This document shows positions 39,429 to 48,703 of a stretch of DNA of 64,000 nucleotides, piece by piece. The translations under genes were made by a program, and so were the position numbers. The first letter of the stretch is position 1, and each line of letters opens with the position of its first letter. Below the pieces are notes generated by a model. It did no database searches. It was not told where the DNA came from and worked only from the letters and a program-made list of their open reading frames with translations. Source of the stretch: Jannaschia sp. S6380 (lineage in GTDB: Bacteria; Pseudomonadota; Alphaproteobacteria; Rhodobacterales; Rhodobacteraceae); NCBI RefSeq assembly GCF_023015695.1, contig NZ_JALKAS010000001.1, positions 1-64,000 of the forward strand, read 5' to 3'.

Positions 39429-40661
39429 CTAGCGCGCCGGGACGTAGCGTTCCATCAACAGGCGCACCGGCGCGCGGGCGTTGCCGTCGACCAGCCGCAG
39501 GGCCAGCGTGTAATCGCCCGGCAGCAGACGCATGGCGAGGAAGCTGTCCAGCCCGTCGGGGCCGTCGTCGTTCATGCCGATCTGCCGGCCGACGCGGTCG
39601 AACAGGGTGACGACCGGATCGGCCCCATCGCCGATCGCTTCCACCAGCAGCAGGCCGCCTTCGGGCAGGTGGACCCGGAACCACTGCGCCGCACCGGAGG
39701 CGCGCACTTCGTGCAGCAGCGTCGCATCGAGCGTGCCCAGATCGGTGATCGCGACGTCGTCGTCCGCGGTGGGCGCGAACTCCGCCATGTCCAGTCGTCG
39801 CGCGCGATCGTCGGCGGGGTCGAAAGGGGCAAGGGTCACGGTAACGTCGTTGCCGGCGCCGTTCAGGTCCTCGACCTCGACGCAGTATTCGCCGGCCGGC
39901 ACGGGGTCCGCCATGTCGATGCGGGCGTTCAGGCCGTCATAGTCGTCGTTTTCGTTCAAGATCTGGCCGTCGCCCCCGACCAGCCGGATCAGCGGATCGC
40001 CAGCCTGGCTGGTGGCGATGATCGAAAGCGGGTGCGCCTCGGCGAGGGTGAAATCGTAGGCCGGAACGCCTGCGGTCGTGGCCGTGGCCGAGGGCTGCGC
40101 CTCAAGTCCGGCGGCATCGAGATCGTCTGCCAGACGTGCCGTGCCCGCCCCGAAGCAGCCCGCACCGCTGCCCGTCACGGGGGCGGTGGCGGGCGGGGAT
40201 GCGGGCACCGGGTCGGGCCCGAATTCGTGATCCGCGCGACCGATCACCGCGGCCACGTCGGTGACGCCGGAATCGTAGCTGCGCGCCGCCAGACAATAGG
40301 TGCCGGCACCGAGCATGGTCTGGACACGGCTGCCGAAGTTGGACCCGGAATCGTCATCGGCGGCCACCTCGGCGCCCTCCGCGTCATAGACCGCGATATA
40401 GGGGTCGCCCGCCGGCAGGGCATCGACATCGATGCGGATCTCGGCCGGGGCCGACAGCGTGAACATGCGGACCAGGTGCCCGGCGATGGGAACCTGGCCC
40501 TCCATCTCGAACGGCGCGTCGGCGGTGGCCACGTCGGACGCATCTTCGGCGCCGCCGGCCCATTCGCCCACCAGGCTGATACCGCCGCAAATCGATTCCT
40601 GCGCGAGGGCAGGGGTGACGGCCAGGAAAAGCAGGCCGGAAAGGGCAAGAAGACGCGTCAT
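39429..40661 (-). CDS. Secreted protein with PPC-like repeats
   Basis: A 410-residue exported protein with a Sec signal peptide (MTRLLALSGLLFLAVTPALA). The mature part has about three beta-rich repeats of the bacterial pre-peptidase C-terminal (PPC) kind, each with a pattern such as DPYIAVYDAEGAEVAADDD or DPVVTLFDRVGRQIGMNDD. A GxYCL or GDYTLAL strand follows each. No catalytic domain is present, so it is probably a periplasmic or surface binding protein. Another in-frame ATG lies eight codons upstream. It ends one base from phaR (convergent). Confidence 0.72.
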   Translation of the reverse strand: MTRLLALSGLLFLAVTPALAQESICGGISLVGEWAGGAEDASDVATADAPFEMEGQVPIAGHLVRMFTLSAPAEIRIDVDALPAGDPYIAVYDAEGAEVAADDDSGSNFGSRVQTMLGAGTYCLAARSYDSGVTDVAAVIGRADHEFGPDPVPASPPATAPVTGSGAGCFGAGTARLADDLDAAGLEAQPSATATTAGVPAYDFTLAEAHPLSIIATSQAGDPLIRLVGGDGQILNENDDYDGLNARIDMADPVPAGEYCVEVEDLNGAGNDVTVTLAPFDPADDRARRLDMAEFAPTADDDVAITDLGTLDATLLHEVRASGAAQWFRVHLPEGGLLLVEAIGDGADPVVTLFDRVGRQIGMNDDGPDGLDSFLAMRLLPGDYTLALRLVDGNARAPVRLLMERYVPAR

Positions 40662-40732
40662 CGAAAATCCTGTGTGTCGGGGCATTGCGGGAGTGGTAGG
40701 CGACGGCGGCCGCAGGTCCAAGGACCGGCCCA

Positions 40733-42103
40733 TCAGGCGATCTCCGCGAAGACCTGATCGAGCGCGGCGGAGAGCTTGTCGAACATCTCGTCCATCTGCG
40801 CGTCGTTCATGATGAAGGGCGGGCAGAGGACGATGGACTGGCCCAACGGGCGGCAGATCAACCCGTGATCGGTGCAGGTGTTGGCGATGCGCTCGCTGAC
40901 CGAAAGATCGCTCTCGAACGGGGTCTTGGTCGATTTGTCGCGCACCGCCTCCAATGCGCCCATCAGGCCGCGGCCGCGCCACTCGCCGATATGGTCATGT
41001 TGGGCGAGCTTGGCCAAACCGGCTTCGAACCGCGGGATGATGCGGTTGACGTTGTTCAGCAGGCCACCATTCAGCACGAGGTCGATCGCGGCAAGGGCCA
41101 CGGCGCAGCCGACCGGGTGGCCGGAGGCGGTGAAGCCATGGGGGAATTCCTCGATCGCCTGGGTCGCGCGCTGCAGGCGGTCCGACAGGTCGGGGCCCAG
41201 GATGACGGCCCCCATGGGGAAATAGCCGGCGGTCAGGGCCTTGCTGCTGATGATGGCGTCGGGGACGAAGCCATAGCTTTCGCAGCCCCAGACGGCGCCG
41301 GTGCGGCCGAACCCGGTGATGACCTCGTCGGCGATGACGGGGATGCCGTGCGCGCGCAGGACGGGCAGGATCGCGTCGAAATAGCCGTCCACCGGGGGGA
41401 TCACGCCGCCCGCGCCCTGCACCGGCTCGGCAAAGAAGCCGGCGATGGTGTCGGCGCCTTCGTTCGCGATCAACTCCTCGAGTTCGGCCACGAGGCGGTT
41501 CAGGAAGTCCGCCTCACTCTCGCCCGGCAGCCCCTCGCGCCAGTAATGCGGACACGTCAGGTGCAGGAATCCGGGCAAGGGCAGGCCGAACACCGAATTG
41601 TACGGCTTGCCCGTCATCGACGCGCTGACGGCGGTGACGCCGTGATAGGCATTGCCCCGCGTGACGATCTTGCGGGCCTGCGGCCGACCTTCGGCGGCAT
41701 GCAGGAACCACAGCATCTTGACCATGGTGTCGTTCGCTTCGGACCCCGAATTGGTATAGAAGACACGCCCCTGGTCGAAGGGCGAGACGTGGATCAGCGT
41801 CTCGGACAGCATGACGGCCTGATCGGACATGCGCCCGAAGAAGGCGTGGTAGCCTGGGAAGCGGGCGTATTGATCCTGCGCCGCGCGGGTGAGGTCTGGA
41901 TGGTCGAAACCCGCGACCATGTTCCACAGGCCCGAATTGGCGTCGAGATAGCGCCGCCCCTCGGTATCGATGACGTAGGGCCCCTCGCCATGGGTCAGCA
42001 CGACGGTGCCGCGCGCCTCGATCGACGGCAGATCGGTGAAGCCGAAGAAGCTGTGTGCCTTGGCGCGGGCGTCCCAGGAATTGGGAAGGGTGGTATCGGG
42101 CAT
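40733..42103 (-). CDS. Class III PLP-dependent aminotransferase
   Basis: A 456-residue omega-aminotransferase. Conserved blocks are SGSEAND (119-125), the NAYHG region near 151, DEVITGFGRTG (259-269) and the PLP Lys288 in ISSKALTAGYFPMGA. The sequence is close to those annotated as taurine-, putrescine- or beta-alanine-pyruvate aminotransferases; the amine donor cannot be decided by eye. It is divergent from the OtnK-like gene, with a 166-bp gap. Length is normal. Confidence 0.9.
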   Translation of the reverse strand: MPDTTLPNSWDARAKAHSFFGFTDLPSIEARGTVVLTHGEGPYVIDTEGRRYLDANSGLWNMVAGFDHPDLTRAAQDQYARFPGYHAFFGRMSDQAVMLSETLIHVSPFDQGRVFYTNSGSEANDTMVKMLWFLHAAEGRPQARKIVTRGNAYHGVTAVSASMTGKPYNSVFGLPLPGFLHLTCPHYWREGLPGESEADFLNRLVAELEELIANEGADTIAGFFAEPVQGAGGVIPPVDGYFDAILPVLRAHGIPVIADEVITGFGRTGAVWGCESYGFVPDAIISSKALTAGYFPMGAVILGPDLSDRLQRATQAIEEFPHGFTASGHPVGCAVALAAIDLVLNGGLLNNVNRIIPRFEAGLAKLAQHDHIGEWRGRGLMGALEAVRDKSTKTPFESDLSVSERIANTCTDHGLICRPLGQSIVLCPPFIMNDAQMDEMFDKLSAALDQVFAEIA

Positions 42104-42269
42104 GTCGGACCTCTGGGAGTATCGGGCGAAGGCTACGCCTGCCGGGCGCCCGCGTCCATCGGGCGCGGCCTTCCTGCATCACCCGCCGCGCAAAAAGACC
42201 GGCTGCCCCGGCGGGATCCTTTCGCGGCCACGGACCCGCGGGGCACAGTGACGGCGGGGGTTGCATGCC

Positions 42270-43535
42270 ATGAGCGGAACATTCTTCGGCGCCATCGCGG
42301 ACGATTTCACCGGCGCCACCGACCTGGCCGCGATGCTGTCGCGGGCCGGTGTGCCCGTGACGTTGCGGATCGGCGTGCCCAAGGGGCCGGAAACCGCCAC
42401 TGCGTTCGAGGTGGTCGCCCTGAAGATACGGACCATCCCGCCCGAGGATGCGGTGGCCGAGGCGCGCGCGGCGTTGAAATGGCTGCGCGGCCAGGGCGCG
42501 CGGCGGATATTCTGGAAGTACTGCTCTACTTTCGACAGCACGCCGCGCGGAAATATCGGCCCGGTCGCCGACGCGCTGATGTCCGATCTGGATGTCGACC
42601 GCACCGTGCATTGCCCGGCCTTCCCCGAGAACGGGCGCCGGGTCTTCATGGGCAACCTGTTCGTCGGCGATCAGCCGCTGGACGAAAGCCCGATGAAGGA
42701 TCATCCGCTGACGCCGATGCGGGACGCCGATCTGCAGCGCCTTCTGCAACCACAGGTGCAGCGGCAGACCGGCCTGATCGCGTTTCCCACGGTCCGCGCC
42801 GGGGCCGGAGCGATCCGGGACGCGATCGCACGGCAGGCCGGCCATGTCGTGGTCGACGCGGTCGAGGATGCCGATCTGGATGTCATCGCTGCGGCCATCT
42901 CGGACATGGAGCTTGTTTGTGGCGGGTCCGCGGTCGCGCGGCCCCTGCCGGCGCTCTGGGCCGAGGCCGGAGAGCTGAACCGGGGCGAGAACGAACCTGC
43001 GCCGGATGTCTCGCCCGGGCGGATCGTGCTGTCGGGGTCGTGCTCGGCCATGACGCGGGCGCAGGTGGGGGCCTATCTCGACGCGGGCGCCATCGGATAC
43101 CGGCTGGACCCGCGCGACCTGGCCCAGGACGGCGTTCGGGACGCGCGCGCCTGGCTGGCCGCGCAGGACCCGGAGGCCGACAAGATCGTCTTTGCAACCG
43201 CCGAACCCAAGGTGGTGCAGGCCGCGCAGGAGGCATTGGGCGTGACGCGGGCCGGCACGCTGGTCGAGGAGGCGATGGCCGTGCTGGCGCAGGACGCCCG
43301 CGCGATGGGCATCGGCCGGATCGTGGTCGCGGGTGGTGAGACCTCGGGCGCGGTGACGCGGGCGCTGGATGTCGACCGGCTGCGTATCGGTCCCGAGATC
43401 GCGCCGGGGGTGCCCTGGTGTTTTGCCGGCAACGGATCCGCGTTGGCGCTGAAGTCGGGGAATTTTGGTGCGGCGACATTCTTCGCCGATGCCTTTTCCC
43501 TGCTGGACAAGGGGGCTGCCGTCGCCGCGCGCTGA
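42270..43535 (+). CDS. OtnK-like four-carbon acid sugar kinase (DUF1537)
   Basis: A 421-residue kinase of the family that includes 3-oxo-tetronate 4-kinase (OtnK). The N-terminal domain has the GAIADDFTGATDLA motif and FWKYCSTFDSTPRGNIGPV. The C-terminal nucleotide-binding domain has VLSGSCSAMTRAQV and VAGGETSGAVTRAL. GGCGGGGG lies upstream of the ATG; an in-frame TTG three codons earlier is less likely. Isolated from obvious tetronate catabolism genes, so the substrate is inferred only from the family. Confidence 0.88.
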   Translation: MSGTFFGAIADDFTGATDLAAMLSRAGVPVTLRIGVPKGPETATAFEVVALKIRTIPPEDAVAEARAALKWLRGQGARRIFWKYCSTFDSTPRGNIGPVADALMSDLDVDRTVHCPAFPENGRRVFMGNLFVGDQPLDESPMKDHPLTPMRDADLQRLLQPQVQRQTGLIAFPTVRAGAGAIRDAIARQAGHVVVDAVEDADLDVIAAAISDMELVCGGSAVARPLPALWAEAGELNRGENEPAPDVSPGRIVLSGSCSAMTRAQVGAYLDAGAIGYRLDPRDLAQDGVRDARAWLAAQDPEADKIVFATAEPKVVQAAQEALGVTRAGTLVEEAMAVLAQDARAMGIGRIVVAGGETSGAVTRALDVDRLRIGPEIAPGVPWCFAGNGSALALKSGNFGAATFFADAFSLLDKGAAVAAR

Positions 43536-43552
43536 CGGCTAGGGTCGATGGG

Positions 43553-44167
43553 ATGACCGACCGATCCTGTCCGAACTGCGGTGCCGCGCTTCCGGCAATC
43601 CTCGCCCACGCGCGGATGGTGAATTGCGCGTTCTGCGGCAGCTCGATCGTGCTGGATGACGCCACGCTGCGGCTGGCCGGCCGGGCCGGAGAGATGCTGG
43701 ACGCGCCCGAATTGATCGAACTGGCCCGGCCGGTGCGCCTGCCGCAGGGCGTGTTCACGGCCCGGGGCCATGTCCGCTATGACTACGGGCGGGGACATTG
43801 GGACGAGTATCACGGCGATCTGGACGGCGATCTGGTCTGGGTCTCGGTGGACGAGGGCGACGTCGTTCTGCAGCGCCCCCTGGCCGACCCGCCGCAGGGG
43901 GCGCGCACGCTGTTTCGCCTCGGGGCAACGTTGCGCGTGATGGGCCTCGACTACACCTGCACCGAGGTGGCGACGGCCCGCGCGGCCGCCTTCCGCGGGC
44001 AACTGCCCGAGGCGATCGTGGTGGGCGAGGCGCATCTCTATGCCAACTTCGCCGGTCCGCGCGGGGCCATCTTGTCGGGCGAGGCCTGGACCCTGCCCGG
44101 CGGCGAGGAGGCGATCGCCTGGTTCCATGGCCACTGGATCGACCCGTTCGCGGTGAGGCCGGCATGA
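43553..44167 (+). CDS. Zinc-ribbon DUF4178 protein (first copy)
   Basis: A 204-residue soluble protein. It starts with a zinc ribbon (C6, C9, C25, C28) and continues into a DUF4178 domain with a HWDEYHGDLDGDLVWVSVDEG segment and a second part (FRLGATLRVMGLDYTCTEV). DUF4178 has no assigned biochemistry; it recurs beside DUF350 proteins, SpeE-like aminopropyltransferases and SPFH proteins. It overlaps the second DUF4178 gene by ATGA and opens the + half of the membrane-stress cluster. Confidence 0.82.
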   Translation: MTDRSCPNCGAALPAILAHARMVNCAFCGSSIVLDDATLRLAGRAGEMLDAPELIELARPVRLPQGVFTARGHVRYDYGRGHWDEYHGDLDGDLVWVSVDEGDVVLQRPLADPPQGARTLFRLGATLRVMGLDYTCTEVATARAAAFRGQLPEAIVVGEAHLYANFAGPRGAILSGEAWTLPGGEEAIAWFHGHWIDPFAVRPA

Positions 44168-45450
44168 CGGGGCAGGTCCGGTCGATCGATTGTCCGAATT
44201 GCGGCGCGGGTCTCGACGTGCTGGGTGGCGGTCGGGTCACCACCAAGATCTGCAGCTACTGCGGGGCGTCGCTGGACGCCACCGACGCGTTCCGCGTGAT
44301 CGAGGTGTTCGGCAATATGGATCGACCCGAAAGCCCATTTCGCCTGGGCATAACGGGTTCGCTGGACGGCGCGCATTTTACGGTCATCGGCACATTGGGT
44401 CAGCGCGAGGCCGCCGATGATGGCGTCTGGTTCTGGGTGGATCACCAGATCTATTCCCCGACGCATGGCTATGCCTGGCTGACGGTCGAGGACGGCCATG
44501 TATTGCTGACGCGCAAGGTGCGCGACTGGCCCGAGGGGACGTTCCTGACCGCCGACATGGTGGAGCGGGCCGAGAGCCGGCCTTCGCGGACCTGGCGCGG
44601 GCGAACCTATCGCTACTACGCGTGGTCGCGGAGCGAGGTCCATTTCGTCGAGGGCGAATTCAACTTCCGGCCCCGGAAGGGTGACATGGCCCACAGCGTC
44701 TCGCTGATGCCGCGCGGCGCCGGTGGCGACATGCTGCAGTTCGTCGAACCGTTCGAGGGCCGAGAGCGCGAGGTCGAGGTGACGACCTATCGGCCCGACG
44801 CGGCCGCGGCCTTCGGCGCCCCGCCGCCCACGCCCGAAGGCGTGCATCCGCTGCAGCCCTATCTGGCACCCCGGACACGGGCATTCCGGACCGGATTCTT
44901 CGCCGCGATGACGGCGGTCGCGGTCGCGCTCGCCCTTCTGGCCTGGGCCGCGCAACCACCGGCGCAACAGGTCTATGCCGGGCCCCCGGCCGGGTTCCCC
45001 GAAGTCGGAACCTTCGAGGTCGAACGGATCGACCGGCCCGTTCGGGTGGAATTGCACCAGGACCTCTCCAACGATTTCGCCGATTACGACCTGACGCTGA
45101 CCGATCCCGCGGGCGAGGTTCTGGCCGAGACCTATCGCGGCATCAGCTATTACAGCGGCGGATCGGGCGCCGACCGCTGGAGCGAGGGCAGCCGCTATGC
45201 CCGCTTGGGCTTTGCCCCGACGGTGCCGGGGATCTATTCGCTCTCGCTTCTGGGCGACGCGTCGCAGGGCGGGGCGGCATCGGATCCGAACGCGCGTTTG
45301 CGTGTGACGGTGCAGACCGGGCAGACCAATCCGATCTGGCTATGGTGCGCGGCGGGCCTGTTCGCGCTGGCCTTCCTGTGGCAGGCCTCGGGCGGGTGGC
45401 GGCACCGATGGGCGCGCTGGCGCGGCAGCGACTGGACGGAGGACGATTGA
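44164..45450 (+). CDS. Zinc-ribbon DUF4178 membrane protein (second copy)
   Basis: A 428-residue paralog of the preceding gene product. The zinc ribbon has C10, C13, C30 and C33, and DUF4178 follows (FRLGITGSLDGAHFTVIGT, WFWVDHQIYSPTHGYAWL). Then come a transmembrane helix near residue 240-260, an outside beta-rich domain (VELHQDLSNDFADYDLTL) and a second helix near 390-410, leaving a short cytosolic tail. The layout suggests that the zinc-ribbon/DUF4178 part is cytosolic and the insert periplasmic. It overlaps its neighbours at both ends. Confidence 0.82.
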   Translation: MTGQVRSIDCPNCGAGLDVLGGGRVTTKICSYCGASLDATDAFRVIEVFGNMDRPESPFRLGITGSLDGAHFTVIGTLGQREAADDGVWFWVDHQIYSPTHGYAWLTVEDGHVLLTRKVRDWPEGTFLTADMVERAESRPSRTWRGRTYRYYAWSRSEVHFVEGEFNFRPRKGDMAHSVSLMPRGAGGDMLQFVEPFEGREREVEVTTYRPDAAAAFGAPPPTPEGVHPLQPYLAPRTRAFRTGFFAAMTAVAVALALLAWAAQPPAQQVYAGPPAGFPEVGTFEVERIDRPVRVELHQDLSNDFADYDLTLTDPAGEVLAETYRGISYYSGGSGADRWSEGSRYARLGFAPTVPGIYSLSLLGDASQGGAASDPNARLRVTVQTGQTNPIWLWCAAGLFALAFLWQASGGWRHRWARWRGSDWTEDD

Positions 45451-45632
45451 TGGCCCTACGCGCACTCATCGTGATCGGATCGCTGGCCCTGCTGGGCGGG
45501 GCGGGCTGGGCCAGTTGGACGGGCGTGGGCATCGTCAGCGCGGATACCGGCCGCGCCGCCGTGATCGCGGGACGGTCGGTGCGCAGCGGCTCCGTCGGAA
45601 CGGGCGGCGTCGGCCGCGTGCGCGTGAAATAG
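45450..45632 (+). CDS. Small membrane or exported protein, unknown
   Basis: A 60-residue protein with one N-terminal hydrophobic helix (ALIVIGSLALLGGAGWASW) and a Gly/Arg/Ser-rich tail (GRSVRSGSVGTGGVGRVRVK). It starts in the stop of the preceding gene (TGATG), so it belongs to the same transcript. No known family. Confidence 0.65.
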   Translation: MALRALIVIGSLALLGGAGWASWTGVGIVSADTGRAAVIAGRSVRSGSVGTGGVGRVRVK

Positions 45633-45646
45633 AACGAGGAGATACC

Positions 45647-45871
45647 ATGACCGCCTTCGAGAACATCGTCTTCGCCGAAATCGTCTCGACGATCTTCTAC
45701 ACCTTCTTCGGCCTGTCGTTGATGCTGGCCTGCTGGTGGCTGATCGAGCTGTTCACGCCGTTCTCGCTCCGCAAGGAACTGGAGGAGGACCAGAACACGG
45801 CGATCGCGATCGTCATGGGCGCGATGTTCATCGCCCTTGCCATCATCATCGCCGCCGTCATGCGGAGCTGA
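45647..45871 (+). CDS. DUF350 small membrane protein
   Basis: A 74-residue protein with two hydrophobic helices (IFYTFFGLSLMLACWWLIEL and AIAIVMGAMFIALAIIIAAV) separated by the polar segment FSLRKELEEDQNT, which is the typical DUF350 (YjfL-like) pattern. One DUF350 unit is present, where E. coli YjfL has more than one. An ACGAGGAGA site precedes it. It overlaps the SpeE-like gene by one base. In other bacteria DUF350 genes neighbour PspA-like and glutathionylspermidine-related genes. Confidence 0.78.
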   Translation: MTAFENIVFAEIVSTIFYTFFGLSLMLACWWLIELFTPFSLRKELEEDQNTAIAIVMGAMFIALAIIIAAVMRS

Positions 45872-47379
45872 TGCACCCCCATCCGCGCGCCACGCGCATC
45901 TGGCTGCTGGCGGCGACGCTGGTCGTCGCCGTCGCGGGCCTGATCTACGAGTTGATCGCGGCCACGGTGTCCAGCTATCTGCTGGGCGACAGCGTCCGAC
46001 AGTTCAGCTTCGTCATCGGTGTCTTCCTGTCGGCGATGGGCGTGGGCGCCTGGGTCTCGCGCTATGTGCGCGATCCGGTGGCGGGTTTCGTGCGCGCGCA
46101 GATCGGGCTGGGCGTGATCGGCGGAACGATCGCGCTTCTGACGTTCTATACCTACGCGGCGGCCGAGACGGTGGCGATCCCGCTCTATGGCGGGTTGATC
46201 GCGGTGGGCGTGTTGTCGGGGCTGGAAATCCCCCTCCTGGCCCGGATTCTGAAGCGGATCGGGGCGGGCCGCTTCCGGTTCGAGGATGTGCTGTCCTTCG
46301 ACTATCTCGGCGCGCTGCTGGCGTCGCTGGCGTTTCCCGTCCTGATCCTGCCGCATCTCGGGCTGATCGCCGCGGGCCTTGCGTTCGGACTGCTGAACCT
46401 CGGCGTCGCGGGCGTGACACTGTGGCTGTTCCGCCGCCAGGTCGGCGCCGGCACGCGGGTCGCCTGGGCCGGGGCGGTGGTCGTCGTGGCCGGCGCGCTC
46501 GTCTGGTCGGGGCCGGTGACGGCGGCGCTGGACGCGCGCCTCTATGAGGAGGAAATCGTCCTGTCGCAGCGGAGCGCCTATCAGCAGATCGTGCTGACCC
46601 GGCACCGGGGCCGCACCCGGTTGCATCTGGACGGCGCGATCCAGTTCGATACGGCCGATGAAGCGCGATATCACGAGCCGCTGGTCCACCCGGCCATGGC
46701 GCAGGCGCCCCGTCGCGCGCGCGTCCTGATCCTGGGCGGGGGCGATGGAATGGCCGCGCGCGAAGTGCTGCGCTGGCCCGGCGTGGAAAGGCTCGTGCTG
46801 GTCGATCTGGACCCGGCCGTGACGGGTCTTTTCCGCGACCGCGACGACCTGGCGGAACTGAACGACGGGGCCCTGCGCGACCCCAGGGTGACGATCGTGA
46901 ACACCGATGCCTTTGCTTGGGTCCGATTGGGCGAGGACGCGTTCGACGTGGCGATCTTGGACCTGCCAGATCCGAAGAACCTCTCGCTTTCCAAGCTCTA
47001 CACGGTCGAGTTCTATCGCCTGCTCTCGCGGCGCCTGTCGGCGCAGGGCGTGATGGTCACGCAGGCCGGATCGCCGTTGTTCGCGCCGGATGCGTTCTGG
47101 ATCGTCGCGGCCACGATGGACCGGGAATGGGACGTGGTGCCCTATGCGTCCTACGTGCCCAGTTTCGGGCAGTGGGGGTTCGTGATGGGCCTGCCCCGCG
47201 GCATGCGGCACCGGATGGAAGAGCTTCCCCGGGGTCTGCGATACCTGACGCCGGCGGTCTGGCAGGCCGCGCAGGTCTTCGACCCGGGGACGGGCCCGCG
47301 CGACGCGGCGGTCAATACCCTGTCCGCGCATCCGCTGCCCCGGGCCTATCGCGACGGGTGGGACGCCTGGTTCCGCTAG
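45871..47379 (+). CDS. Membrane-anchored SpeE-like aminopropyltransferase
   Basis: A 502-residue protein. About seven N-terminal transmembrane helices (to about residue 220) precede a polyamine aminopropyltransferase domain. The SAM-binding motif [17 protein letters not shown] and the acidic LVDLDPAV are clear, as is [20 protein letters not shown], in which the first Asp corresponds to the catalytic residue of SpeE. Free spermidine synthases lack the membrane part, so the product or acceptor may be membrane-associated. It is the last gene of the + set; its stop overlaps that of the convergent dtd. Confidence 0.9.
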   Translation: MHPHPRATRIWLLAATLVVAVAGLIYELIAATVSSYLLGDSVRQFSFVIGVFLSAMGVGAWVSRYVRDPVAGFVRAQIGLGVIGGTIALLTFYTYAAAETVAIPLYGGLIAVGVLSGLEIPLLARILKRIGAGRFRFEDVLSFDYLGALLASLAFPVLILPHLGLIAAGLAFGLLNLGVAGVTLWLFRRQVGAGTRVAWAGAVVVVAGALVWSGPVTAALDARLYEEEIVLSQRSAYQQIVLTRHRGRTRLHLDGAIQFDTADEARYHEPLVHPAMAQAPRRARVLILGGGDGMAAREVLRWPGVERLVLVDLDPAVTGLFRDRDDLAELNDGALRDPRVTIVNTDAFAWVRLGEDAFDVAILDLPDPKNLSLSKLYTVEFYRLLSRRLSAQGVMVTQAGSPLFAPDAFWIVAATMDREWDVVPYASYVPSFGQWGFVMGLPRGMRHRMEELPRGLRYLTPAVWQAAQVFDPGTGPRDAAVNTLSAHPLPRAYRDGWDAWFR

Positions 47380-47813
47380 CGTTCGATCGGGATCGTGACG
47401 GGGCCGTCATTGACCAGATGCACCGCCATCTCGGCACCGAAGCGGCCGGTTTCGACCGCGATCCCCTGGCCGCGCAGGGCTTCGGCGAAGCGTTCGTAAA
47501 GGCGTTCGCCATCCTCGGGCGGGGCGGCTGCCGAGAAGCCCGGCCGGTTGCCGCGCGACGTATCGGCGGCCAAGGTGAACTGGCTCACGACCAAAGCGGC
47601 GCCTCCGCTGTCGAGGATCGAGCGGTTCATGCGGCCGTCTTCGTCGCGAAAGATGCGCAGCTTCGCGATCCGCGCGGCCAAGGTATCGGCATTGTCTTCG
47701 GTATCGCCCTGCATGGCGCAGACCAGGATCATAAGGCCGGGCCCGCAGCGGCCCATGGTCGTGCCGTCGACCTCCACCCGGGCCTCGGTCACGCGTTGAA
47801 CGACGGCCTTCAC
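47376..47813 (-). CDS. dtd: D-aminoacyl-tRNA deacylase, GTG start
   Basis: DTD hydrolyses D-aminoacyl-tRNAs, recycling mischarged tRNA. The 145-residue protein has [14 protein letters not shown], the SQFTLAAD active-site motif and the Gly-Pro motif region [12 protein letters not shown] is the family-consistent initiator and overlaps the pfkB-type gene by four bases. It is a housekeeping gene at the end of the - run. Confidence 0.94.
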   Translation of the reverse strand: MKAVVQRVTEARVEVDGTTMGRCGPGLMILVCAMQGDTEDNADTLAARIAKLRIFRDEDGRMNRSILDSGGAALVVSQFTLAADTSRGNRPGFSAAAPPEDGERLYERFAEALRGQGIAVETGRFGAEMAVHLVNDGPVTIPIER

Positions 47814-48691
47814 AACTCGTCGCGACGCGGCGGGTTGGCCCCGGCGCGGCCCACGGTGACGGCCGCCGCCGCGACGCCCAGCTCCAACGCGGCGCGCAGG
47901 GCCGCGTCGGGGGGCACGTCGTCGGACAGGGCGCCCGTTTCGTACAGACCCGTCACGACGCCCGCATTGAACGTGTCGCCCGCGCCGACGGTATCGACCA
48001 CCTCGACCTTGCGGGCGGGGACGGCGACCTCGCCCGCACGGGTGATCGCGCGCACGCCCCTGGCCCCTTCGGTCAGGCACAGGACATGCGCGCCGTGATC
48101 GAGGACGTCCTGCGGCGACATGCCCAGCCAGTGGAGATCCTCGTCCGAGAGCTTGACGATGTCGGCGACCCCCAGCAGCCGGTCGAGGCGCGCGCGGAAG
48201 GCGGCTTCGTCGCGGATGAAGCCTGGCCGGATGTTCGGGTCGATCATGATCGGCAGGTGCGAATGGGCGAGGGCCAGCGCCTCGTAGGCCTGCGCGCAGG
48301 GATCGACCGCGAGCGAGATGCCCCCGATGAACAGCGCGTCGATCCCGGTCATGTCGGGCGCGTCTTCGGGCGACAGCATCCGCCCGGCGGTGCCTTCGTC
48401 GTAGAAGGCGTATTCAGCCTGTCCGTCGGTCAGCGTCACGAAGGCGAGCGTCGTCGGCCGGTCGGAAATGGCGGCGCGGCTCTCGACCCCCGAGGCGACG
48501 AGCGCGTCCGAAAGGCGCGTGCCGAACAGGTCCGACGACAGCCCCGTATGCAGCGCCACCGGCGCGCCGAGACGGCCGAGGGCGATCGCCGTGTTGAACA
48601 CCGCGCCCCCGGTCGCCGGGTAGAAGCCTGGCCCGTCCGCGGTGTCGCGGGGCAGCATGTCGATCAGGGCCTCGCCCGCGCAGAGGATCAT
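47810..48691 (-). CDS. PfkB-family carbohydrate kinase
   Basis: A 293-residue ribokinase-family enzyme. It has the N-terminal GEALIDML and [15 protein letters not shown] substrate region and the [12 protein letters not shown] signature with the catalytic Asp. The length and ALIDMLP start fit fructokinase-like members, but the sugar cannot be fixed. It begins 12 bases after the zinc-ribbon gene and overlaps dtd, so all may share a transcript, although both look like ordinary metabolic genes. Confidence 0.9.
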   Translation of the reverse strand: MILCAGEALIDMLPRDTADGPGFYPATGGAVFNTAIALGRLGAPVALHTGLSSDLFGTRLSDALVASGVESRAAISDRPTTLAFVTLTDGQAEYAFYDEGTAGRMLSPEDAPDMTGIDALFIGGISLAVDPCAQAYEALALAHSHLPIMIDPNIRPGFIRDEAAFRARLDRLLGVADIVKLSDEDLHWLGMSPQDVLDHGAHVLCLTEGARGVRAITRAGEVAVPARKVEVVDTVGAGDTFNAGVVTGLYETGALSDDVPPDAALRAALELGVAAAAVTVGRAGANPPRRDEL

Positions 48692-48703
48692 GGCGTGGTC
48701 TTC

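Noticed and set aside
40865..43339. An 824-codon + strand frame spanning the aminotransferase and OtnK region
   Set aside because: It is antisense to the aminotransferase and out of frame with the kinase, both of which have clear motifs; the translation has no family-like segment.
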